Assembly (NCBI GenBank): GCA_947652605.1
Contig: OX393577.1
Span: forward strand, 2,418,868-2,482,867
Length of the DNA: 64,000 nt
DNA from: Elmis aenea
Taxonomy: Eukaryota > Arthropoda > Insecta > Coleoptera > Elmidae
Direction: 5' to 3'
The notes below the pieces were generated by a model. It saw only the letters and a program-made list of their open reading frames with translations, made no database searches and was not told the DNA's origin. This document shows, in pieces, positions 23,090-32,435 of this stretch (within the stretch, counting starts at the first letter, position 1; each line of letters opens with the position of its first letter). The position numbers and the translations under genes were made by a program.

Positions 23090-23095
23090 AATAAA
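23090..23095 (+). promoter_or_regulatory. Poly(A) signal of RNPC3
   Basis: AATAAA 90 bases after the stop. Confidence 0.6.
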
Positions 23096-23119
23096 GCAAC
23101 TTAAATTTTCGTTGTTGCA

Positions 23120-23334
23120 TCGTTTTATTTCCCCGTACTTTCCCGGTTTAGTAGACACTATCCTGTTGCCACATCTTGCGCAGTAGATATTTTGCACGCA
23201 GTCACTGCGCATGACAGGCTAGCGCAGATAACATATGTGTTATGCGTACGTCACAGCCGCGTCACCAAAAATTCTCTTGGTTGCGCATTTTTTGTGAACT
23301 GAGCAGCTCTTAAACTTAACAAAACGTCTTAACA
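23120..23334 (+). promoter_or_regulatory. Compact CpG-rich promoter of the metadherin-like gene
   Basis: Only about 240 bases separate the RNPC3 poly(A) signal from the next ATG. The stretch 23150-23290 is much richer in GC and CpG than the surroundings, with repeated TGCGCA/GCGCA strings and a TACGTCAC (CRE-like) site at about 23246. No TATA box is obvious. Its role is inferred from position. Confidence 0.4.
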
Positions 23335-25594
23335 ATGGAATTAATGACAGACTTGGTAAACAATCAACTAACTCTTTATATACCTGTTGCTATAGTTCTC
23401 ATTGGTGCAGTATTGTTATTTGCATTTGGATTTAAGTCGGCCGAACAACCACCTTTTGACAAACTTTCTTCAGGAACCATCGATGAACGAAAGTCTGTAA
23501 GCAAGAAACGAAAAATCAAGGAAAAGGTATAAAATTCTTGTTTAATTGTGTAGTAAAATTCGTGTGTAGTTTTGTTATGTTAATTACAATTTTTGCAACA
23601 TTCTTGGTTCTAAGGTTATAATGTCCATATGGTTTTATTATCTTTACTTAACATTGGTAATTATTCAAGGTGCTTGCCTATAGGAGGATATTTATCGTCA
23701 AATGTTATTGACCTCTATTAATTTATATCCGTAGCAACATTTTTTTTTTAAAGCTTCCCCAGTTTTAGTAACCAAATTAGATTGCAACATGTTATAGAGG
23801 GATTACGAGTAACATCAAATTGCTATACAAGTTTTGATTACAATTGATTCGAAAATGTATTGTACTTAAACGCACTCGTCTTAATATACAATTCTCGTGT
23901 GTTACATAACAATAAAATGTTAAAAAGTATTTTTAGGCACCATTTTGTATTCTGCTATCATCACCAAATCTAAGTGTTATTATTTCATTAGAAATATTAA
24001 ATCTATTCTTAAGAAGTAACGTTGCAAGAGTGACAGTTACGACATTTTGGGCACTACGATAGGTTCCCTTTAAAAATTGGGGTATATTTTAATTTTTGTT
24101 TAAATTGTTAAATTTTGGTTTGTGACTATGTTATTGTGTTACACTGGTTTCTAAAGTTGATTTTGTCCATTATGTCCACTAGTTTTATAGTGTGGGGCAT
24201 TTTAAATATAATCGAGTGGCACAAGAAGTTTAAAAAAGCTGATTAAGTACAAAGGAGGCTAATCCCTATTATATTGGCATGTTTATCTAAAGCTGTCCGT
24301 TTAGATACCATTTTATTTCATATTTATTTATTAATGATGTTATAAAAATTAATTTTGATGTAGGTAATTAAATAAATCGTATTTAGACATTGCTCTAGAA
24401 TATAAAAATTTATAAAATATTCGGAACATTTTTTAACAATCTTGGTGTAACTGTAAATTTGATTTCATTTTGTGTTTATATTGATTCATACATATTTTCA
24501 GAAAACTACCGCAAATGGACATATTGTATCGGAAAGTAAAAGCGAAAAAACCGTGAACAAAGAAAAAGAATCAAAGAAATCTCCATCGAAAGAGGTTTCC
24601 GATTCCCCCAAATACCAAAAAGATAAGAAGCAAGATGCAGGCTCACCCAAACAATCCGAAAAAAGTAAAAAGGTAGAAACACCGAAAGCCAGGAAATCGG
24701 AAGATGAAAAAACCAAGAAGAACATAAAAGGCAAAACTCAACAAAAACCGACAGACTTCGATGAAGGCGACTGGGAAACCGTTCCAACGAAGAACGAAAA
24801 GAAGAAGAAGCCACAGGATAGTCCAGTGAAGAAAGAAAAAAAGGTGATGAAAAAAGTCGATAAACCCGTTGAAATAGAAAAATACGTGAAGGAAGAAATC
24901 AATAAACAGTTGCAAGAAAGTATTGCCGACAAAGAGATAAAAGTCGAAACTCCAGACATTGAACCGGCAAACGAAGAGATAGAGCAAATAGTTGCTGTTA
25001 CTATTGAAGTGAAGAAGGAGAAATCTGAGAAAAAACCAAAGAAAGAAAAAGTAGAAATCTTAGAAAAACCACAAATAATTTCAGAAGTAATTTCTGAGTC
25101 TAAAGAAAAAATCGTAGAGTTATCTGAAAACCAGCCACCACCAGCCAAGGCAGCTCAAGGTGGTGCAATTGTTTTTGATGAACTTGGAGGTAAATATAAA
25201 ATGTTTATAGAGTTTGAGGGGGCTTTGAATCGTACTGTTTGTGTTTTGTTTTTTGTAAACAAAACAATAGCATCTTTTAATTGTCAACATTGACACATTT
25301 CAGTTGTTTAAAGTAGATTACGGGAATATTTACTTGCTGAAAAAAGGTTTTCGCTAAAGTATGCAATATTTTTCAAGTTTAATTTAGTTCAGTTGAAAAG
25401 AGCAAAACAAATGCCATCTATTCAGGTAAAGATCTAATATGGCATCAATAAAAAAAACAAAAATTGCTAAAACAAATGCAGTTGTATGTCTGAGTGTATG
25501 TACAGGTTATTAATATTTAAAATTTGTCTTAGATGTTTGGACAGAAGCCAAGGCTGCCAAGAAAAGTAAAAAAAAAGCTCGTAGAGACAACTGA
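23335..25594 (+). CDS. Metadherin/LYRIC-like single-pass membrane protein
   Basis: Model: exons 23335-23526, 24502-25189, 25533-25594, phases consistent, 313 residues. Exon 1 gives a short lumenal N-terminus and one membrane span (LYIPVAIVLIGAVLLFAFGF, about residues 14-33). Exon 2 is a long, lysine/glutamate-rich disordered tail containing DEGDWETVPTKNEKKKK. Exon 3 adds a tryptophan motif (DVWTEAKAAKK) and a very basic end, KSKKKARRDN. One N-terminal span, tryptophan motifs and a C-terminal KKKKARR-type tail are features of vertebrate MTDH/LYRIC, an ER and nuclear-envelope protein that binds SND1. I base the call on those features; a generic triadin-like lysine-rich protein remains possible. 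Confidence 0.62.
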
Positions 25595-26700
25595 GAAGAA
25601 CGTGTAGTGCCAGTCTTGACATCCATCCAGGCATAATATGCCAGGTACGTGATCACAATCATGCATGATGAGATGAAGATCTCAATAGGTTTAAAAGACT
25701 TAAATAGTTCGTTTACCACAAGTCGCCCGAGCCATACCTATTTTATGGAAAGACTGATGCACATAAATACGAGTTTACCGACCTTACCCTATACCAATTG
25801 TTTGGAGCAGTTATATTATGTAATAATGTGATAGATACGACTTACGTAGTATAATTCAAACTGTTTTTCTTTTGTTTTGTTTGATCCTGATCTGTGATGT
25901 TTGCTAAATCGTGTTGAAGTGTGTCATAACATTTTTGTGTTTGATTATCAGCAAACAGCTGCACGAATTTCATATCTAATTATCAGTCAGTCTTTCCATT
26001 GTTTCTTATTGTTATTTTTAGTTTTACATTCCATCGTAAATGTTTTTTAAATGTGGAACTGTCGTAAATTTAGGCTATATCTTGTGCCAAGTAAAATTTT
26101 AATCTGTGTTTGCAATTACCTGATCTATCTAATGAAAAAAAAAGGGCCTTAATGTCTTGAAATACGTTGCAAATATTTATATTTTTAATAAGCTATTTTT
26201 GCAATGACGAACAGTAACAATCGTAGGTTAATGTCTTCCATATCTTTTAATTATTCGGGTTATTTTTATTTGTTTCCAGACCTAGTTCATTTTGTAAAAT
26301 AAGCTAACACATTTCTCGCTCAGCCGGTACGGAAATGCCTTGTTCGATTTTTTTGTTTGTATTTTTGAAAATAAATGTAATTTTCATAATGATGCGGCAG
26401 CTTTAATTTAAATATTTTGAAAATATATTCCATGACGAGCTTTACAAAATGAACTACAATAGCTAATTTATTATAAATATACTTTTGTATGTAATATTAT
26501 TAATCACTAGCAAATATAAACATATTTTATTAATATGTTGCTGTCATATAGTCACTTTTTTACCGTACTTTTTAAAAAAGTGTAAGTAACTGTGAATGTA
26601 TAAATATTTATCGAGAAACAAATGCATAGTTTGTACTAGGTGAAACTTGTTTTACAGAAAGTAATTTTTACTCAATCTACTTTCATATTTTGGGACTGGA
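25595..26700. other. Probable 3' UTR of the metadherin-like gene
   Basis: T-rich on the plus strand with no exon seen. AATAAA at about 26369 could end the message. Confidence 0.35.
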
Positions 26701-26724
26701 ATATAACTTTTAGGCCTAACACAA

Positions 26725-26762
26725 ACAGAGCGTTTTCTGTCGCGCGACAGAAAACGCTCTGT
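26725..26762. repeat. 38-bp perfect palindrome
   Basis: ACAGAGCGTTTTCTGTCGC is followed immediately by its exact reverse complement, without a loop. The flanks continue imperfectly (AGGCCTA on the left, TAGGCCT on the right), giving a symmetric unit of about 68 bp at 26710-26777. Probably the tips of a tiny MITE whose interior is lost. Confidence 0.8.
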
Positions 26763-26837
26763 GTGTACTAGGCCTTAGACCGCATGGTGTAAACATGTTA
26801 TGGGCCTGTGAGGGCCCATTTTTCTCTCCACTAACCT

Positions 26838-27144
26838 AGGGTAACCCAAAAAAAAACGTCGAGTAATTTTCGTGAAAATCATGCAAAATTCAAACAAAAA
26901 AGCAGAAAGTAATAACCCGGAAATTTTTGCATGTTTCAAAACTTCCCCCACTCATTTTTGTATCCAATGAGCAGTGAAACTGTTACAATGTTGCCAGACT
27001 ATCAGTTTGCATAATTTGGCAACAGTGGCAGTACCTTACCACGACTTACATTAATTATTTTTAAAATTTATAAGAAGATTTCGAAAATCGGGGACAAGAA
27101 TAATCCGGGACTTATTTCGAAAATCGGGGACGAACGGTCACCCT
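26838..27144. repeat. AGGGTRACC-ended element, short copy
   Basis: Starts AGGGTAACCC and ends CGGTCACCCT. The inner ends resemble those of 8982-9625 and 37069-37695 (repeated AAATCGGGGACAAG-type strings), but the interior differs. Confidence 0.45.
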
Positions 27145-27257
27145 AGGCCTAGCAAAGGTTTGAAATTTTGGGGTGGACTAAATATGTAATAAGTAGCTTC
27201 TTGGTCTTGGGTAAACATGTTTCATGTCCTGGGTGGATTATCTACTCACAAAAACAC

Positions 27258-27940
27258 TACGTATTTTACGGACTATAAGACACACTTTTTTCTTCGAAAA
27301 ATTACCTCCAAAATTCAGGTGCGTCTTATACTCGAAATTAATATAAAAATGTCCAGTGCTTGATTTAAAATTCCCGCCAGTCTTAAAAATCACCATATAT
27401 TCGATGCCGCGGGAAACCTATCTCTCTATCTGGCAACATTGGATTAAACTGGCAGCAGCAGTACACCGATGCGACGAACATGAGTTTCGGGGATTCACAA
27501 GCTTGCTAACACTGTTTCCCTCCCGCCCCGCCATCGCAAACCTTGAACACTGTCTAGCACAGCGATGGGCAAACTTTTTTTGAAGAGGGCCAGTTTGCGC
27601 AAATAGTGTGACTAAAAGGACCGCACTAAAAAAAAAATATTACAATAACAACTTATTAATTATGTGTAAGTTGGGAGCGACAAAAAATTAAGGTATAAAA
27701 AAAGCTATACATACATATTATAGACATTTTTAATAATATAGTAATTCATGGAGGGCCGCATGTAAAACTGCCAAGGGCCGCATGCGGCCCGCGGGCCGCA
27801 GTTTGCCCACCGCTGGAGCATATATGATGATGATGCGTCATTGCAGTCTACGACTCTACGGTGCAATCAAATGATAAAAATGTATTTTTTTTTTAATTCT
27901 TAAAAATTAAGGTGCGTCTTATAGTCCGTAAAATACGGTA
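27258..27940. mobile_element. TIR element with GTATTTTACGGACTATAAGA ends
   Basis: The left end TACGTATTTTACGGACTATA is mirrored at the right (ATAGTCCGTAAAATACGGTA), next to TA dinucleotides as in Tc1/mariner/pogo insertions. Termini of this type are widespread in animal genomes. The interior has only a 75-codon broken frame. It carries a second element at 27560-27815. Confidence 0.65.
27560..27815. mobile_element. hAT-type MITE nested in the TIR element
   Basis: Left end CAGCGATGGGCAAACTTTTT, right end GCAGTTTGCCCACCGCTG, with GGGCCGCA strings inside. These are the classic termini of a hAT MITE group. No clear 8-bp target duplication survives. Its insertion splits the 27258-27940 element, so it is the younger of the two. 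Confidence 0.7.
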
Positions 27941-28703
27941 ATTACATTTCTAGTTACATTAACTACCCCTGCTTTCTGTTTATGTTTATAAGCTGGACAT
28001 TCCAGGGTAATAACTTCTGACATGAGTAGGTTTCACAACACCCCTATAGGTATTTTCTAGTTTATTTCGATTACATTTCATTTGTTTTTGAAGCATGGTG
28101 GAACAAGTCAAGACTAGAGTTTTTGTTTTAAATTTAATATTCTACCTGTGATGTCAATTTGCTGCTGTAGTAGATTATTCTCATCATAAAATATGTCTGA
28201 ACATGGGAAACTTATGTTATAGTCAGGATGGTGCTGATAAAAGCAGAACACTGGGGGCCACTGCATTTCCCTAGCTACAAGTTTCTATTGCATGTGACAT
28301 GACTATGCAATTGTTTGTATAAATATCGATATATTTCCGGAAGTTTCAAAATACTTTCATTATTGTAAGTGGGTAGATATAAATATAATTATGTACAGTT
28401 GGTCGTTAATGTACGAGCTAAAAAAAAAAGTAAAAGTTTTGTATCGATAATTAGATTGGCTTTTTATAATTTTTTATGATTGTTTTTGCAGAGATTTTAT
28501 TAACCATGTAATGGAATTGTTAATTAATGGTTTAGTTATGCCTTTTTCTTTTATCAAAAACGTGAAAATTTTCGAAAATTCATGGTAGTTTGTATGTTGA
28601 TTTTATTTGTGTTATTAAATAAAATGCATAACACATTTTAAAACAAAACCATATGGGATTATTTTTAGCCTAATTATGTTCATTCACTTAATGTTTCCTA
28701 GTG

Positions 28704-28912
28704 CAGTGTTTCTCAACAAGTGGGTCGGAGTAAAACAAAGATGGGCATGAAAATGTAAATACAAAATATTGTATTGTGGAAATAAAATGGTTTAGTTTTG
28801 AATCAATGCTCATCTATGTTATCCCTCTGATGATTTTTTAGTAATCGATCGCCTGCTTTATTTTTTGTACACTGCCTTTTGTCGGTGATCCAAGGACGAT
28901 CGAAAAGCACTG
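28704..28912. mobile_element. hAT-like MITE with degraded target duplication
   Basis: Ends are CAGTGTTTCTCA and GAAAAGCACTG. Flanking octamers TCCTAGTG and CACTAGTA share five positions. Related in its ends to 30123-30299. Confidence 0.55.
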
Positions 28913-29877
28913 CACTAGTAAATGCATTTTTTATTGTAAAATAGTTTGTGGTTGTTTTTAATAGTTAGAATAAATTGTAGATATAACGCTTGAACAATAT
29001 ATGTGTCGTTGTACATATAAATAAATTTATAACTTTTTTACGTCGTTAGTAAATTTATGAAATCGTTAAATTTTATATGTGTATAATTATAAAATCCCAG
29101 CATCGTCTATACAACTTACTGTAATTGTTAGCTTTGCGTGGATAACAGATCATACTCTGTAAAATAATTGTTTATGCCAAACCTTCGATGAAACCTACGG
29201 ATAATTTTAAGTGTTAATGTGGTGTGTATTGTTATTTGTTTGTCAATACACACAAAGCAACATGTAGTAAGTTAATGCCCATGTTATTGTAAATTTTTAT
29301 TATTTAATGATGGTTCAGTACTTTAAAAATTCAAACGTCGGATTAATACGAAAATTGTAGTGCTCTATACAGCAAATGTACATATATTCTTGTTTTTGTA
29401 CTGTGTCTTGGGCATAAAACTTGTACGTTTTGCGTTTGTGTGGAATTAGTCATAAAATTATGGTGTCTTTATATAACAAATTTTCTTGTGGTTGTAAAAT
29501 TGCCCTTAAGTGTAATGGTTATGTTGTTTTTATTGAAATCATCTTGTTAAAATTTTTTTAACTAGTATTTTGTTTTGATATGTTAGTACCTGTAAATTTT
29601 CTGCAGTAGCATAAGTTGTGTTTTTGTCTAAGTTTGTACAGACTGTAGCAGAGGTAAACAACCATATTTTAAAGTTGTATATACATACATAATTATGTAC
29701 TGTAAATGAAGATGTAATTAGGTCTATGGATTGTTATCATTTGGGGACCATTTCCAAAATATATTTAAAAAAATTATAGTCGAGTTTTATTTATTTGTGT
29801 GCAGTAGTAATTTAAAAGTGACATCATACTTTCGTTAAACATGTGTAAGTAACTCGTGGATGCAGAGCAGGATTTAC
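28913..29877. other. T-rich region without a gene
   Basis: Strongly T-rich on the plus strand with many TGTA-containing strings (TGTACATATAAATA, TGTAAATTT), as in long animal 3' UTRs. It may belong to a distal 3' UTR of the metadherin-like gene, but that is a guess. Confidence 0.25.
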
Positions 29878-30046
29878 GTATAAGCTACACAAGCTATAGC
29901 TTAGGGGCCCCCAAAGAAAATTGTCCGAGTGAGCAATTGTCATATATACTTAAATACATCATATTTGTCACTGACATATAATATCTGGACTTATAAAGGG
30001 CCCCATATCTCAAATAGCTTAGGGCCTTATTAAGTCTAAATCCGGT
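29878..30046. mobile_element. Short hAT-like remnant
   Basis: CAGGATTTACGTATAAGC on the left against AAGTCTAAATCCGGTGC on the right. Inside are AGCTTAGGGGCCCCC and its partner GGGCCCCATAT...AGCTTAGGGCC. It resembles the ends of the decayed hAT at 12870. Confidence 0.5.
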
Positions 30047-30122
30047 GCTTTCAATGAAAATTTTATACTTTTGTATATTACTCGCGTGTACAAGAAAACT
30101 TGGGTAACATGTGGGTTTAGTG

Positions 30123-30299
30123 CAGTGTTTTTCAAAGTCTGAAGGGGTCCGCGGGCCATTATAATGTTCGAAAATTACCCCAATTTATACCACACTAAAT
30201 TGAAAACAAAATTATCGCCTACAAAACAATTCAGTGGGGTCCCCTGTAAGCTATTAAGTTTGTAAGGGGTCCTCAGATTAAAAAGTTTGAGAAACACTG
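30123..30299. mobile_element. hAT MITE with perfect 8-bp target duplication
   Basis: A 177-bp element from CAGTGTTTTTCAAA to TTTGAGAAACACTG, flanked by GTTTAGTG at 30115-30122 and GTTTAGTG at 30300-30307. Identical octamers suggest a relatively recent insertion. Confidence 0.85.
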
Positions 30300-30441
30300 G
30301 TTTAGTGAATCCTCCACATAAATTATGTAATAATATTGAATTAAAATGCTTTTAATGATCCATTTTGAATACATTTATCCATGTTGTACCTCCAGTATAC
30401 ACTCCTCGATCAATTTTATTGATTATTTCTTTTATTTGTGT

Positions 30442-30830
30442 ACAGGGTGGTCCAAATTCGATTGGATTACATGGGTATCTCGCTTAATATTCGAGATAGA
30501 GAAACGGTTGTTACCAAAAATGTGCAGTTTTTTGAGAAAAACCCAGAACCGTTTTCAAAAATATTCTATCATTTGCGGTTTTTGAGTTATTAAATAAAAA
30601 GTGTTTTTTGTCATATTAATAATGTGTCACATCTCCGTTATTGTTGTAAATATCGAAAAAGTTTATGTAACCGTTTACGAGATCCCCATAGAGACCCTCG
30701 AAAAACGAGAACCCTGTATATTTGTTGCAGAAAATAACCGAGATATGGTCAATTTTGTGAACATTGTATTATCCTAGTTTGCCAGGATTTCGTATATAAA
30801 TGATGTTTGCAATTAAAAAACAACTGCAAT
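30442..30830. repeat. Composite of two dispersed repeats
   Basis: 30442-30718 begins ACAGGGTGGTCCAAATTCGA, the terminus seen at 5496 and 51560, and ends AACCCTGTATA. 30719-30815 matches the fold-back family at 1380-2085 (ATTTGTTGCAGAAAATAACC, GATGTTTGCAATTA). Confidence 0.5.
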
Positions 30831-30932
30831 TCTGTAACTTGGGTATGTTCTGTGATTTTGAAAGAAAATAATATTGCTGCAATACCATAATTTTTTATTT
30901 TCTAAATTCATGCACAAAGTAAGCAATTATTT

Positions 30933-32337
30933 TTATTTTTCTGTAGCTTCTTTTGTTGGTGACTTGGATTTACTCCGATTTTTATTTTTGTGTTTACTTT
31001 TTGATCTCGTCTTGCGTTTAATCTTCCTTTTCACCTTTTTCTCGTCCTTATTGGCATCAATCGACGTAGATTTAATCGGCGTTTTTGTCGGCGCATCAGG
31101 TAATCTTGTAAATGAATCATAGCTGAATTTCATGCACGCTTTACCTATTCAAAAAAAAAAGCAATCATTGTGGCAAATGTTTTTATGTCGTACTTTTATT
31201 ACCATTACAAAAGTCCTCCCCACAATCAGCACATGGTACAACCCGCATTTCTACAACGCCCGCTTTGTTTTTTATTTTGCGAATTTGTGGATCCATTGCA
31301 AAAGCACGTTTATCTCTGGCTGCTGTTTTAAGTTGTAGTTTTCCCAATTCCACCAATCTGGAATCAACAAAAGAAAGTAGACGCAAAAATGTTTATTTTA
31401 CATTTACACAGGCCGACATTTCAGAAATTCGTGAACGTTTTTAATTTTGGTAACTGGTCTTATATAAATTACATGCTCTGAATTCAATGGAACACGCAGT
31501 TTTTCGCTATCACATCAAGTTTTTCAGAAAAATGAAAAGTTTGGGTCCAATACGTAAAATTACAAATTTACACATCTGCCATTCGCAAATAAAGGATTTT
31601 AATTTTACCTGATGTATAAAACAAACGGGTTACATACATATTTAAAGGGTTAATAAAATTACTGTTATTGTATTTTTACTGATTTCTAACTGTTAAAAAT
31701 CCGGGAAACCGGGACATCAGTTAATAAGTAGCTAAGTCCGAAGGACCAATATGCTCGGGTCTACAAGACGTCGCGTCGTACCAGCACAGCTGGCGTAGCC
31801 GATCCAATTTATTAAAAAAATCTTTTGCGTGAAAACCTGATGTGATACCAAAAAACTAAAAGCAGATTCGTAACCAGCGCCACCGAATTAGCGAATAACA
31901 CCAATCAAATTCAAAGCAACAAAAATCCTGCCTGTGTTATTAATTCCTGTAATACTATTCCGACTGTTGATTACTTACCTAGAAAACATTTCTTCGTCAA
32001 CTTTACTTTTAGGCTTAACAGTCGTCAACATCCGCCAGTCGATGGGAACAGTGGCAAAGTCTTCGACTTTCAAATTTTTCATATCGGGTGGCAGTGGATC
32101 CAAAAACGTATATTTTTCTTTCATGACTTTCAAATCCTTTTTGCCGGTTTTGAACTTGAAATCTTTATCACGAATTTTTATTTCGTCGGAGCGAATTTTT
32201 TCCGGTTTAATCTTGAAATCGGGGACTTTGTCGAAAAGTCTTCGAAACTCTTCTTTCGTATTAGCGGTCGCTTTGAACAAGTCCAATATAGGAGCGCTGT
32301 CCTTTTTCTTTGTGAGAAAATCGTCCAACTTAGCCAT
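30933..32337 (-). CDS. Conserved-looking unknown protein with a CxxC-x4-C-x4-C cluster
   Basis: Model on the minus strand: 32337-31979, 31357-31203, 31144-30933, phases 2 and 1 consistent, 241 residues. It starts MAKLDDFLTKKKDS and has a charged helical first half, then DEEMFSRLVELGKLQLKTAA. A cysteine cluster, CADCGEDFCNGKAC, spans the last splice junction and could bind one zinc. The C-terminal ~60 residues are lysine/arginine/serine-rich with repeats like KRKIKRKTRSKSKHKNKNRS, suggesting nucleic-acid binding or a localisation signal. I do not recognise the family. It begins only 98 bp after the stop of the CCDC66-like gene on the same strand. TTTATT at about 30894 (minus AATAAA) ends it. 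Confidence 0.75.
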
Positions 32338-32435
32338 TTTCAAGAGACAATAGATCAAAATATTTTAGCTACAATAAATAAATCACGTTTTATCAAACCA
32401 GTAGGTACTGTTTTAAAAGATACAAATGTACATGG

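Noticed and set aside
24498..25148. Long minus-strand frames rich in Phe, Leu and Ser
   Set aside because: Shadows of the lysine/glutamate-rich metadherin-like exon on the plus strand.
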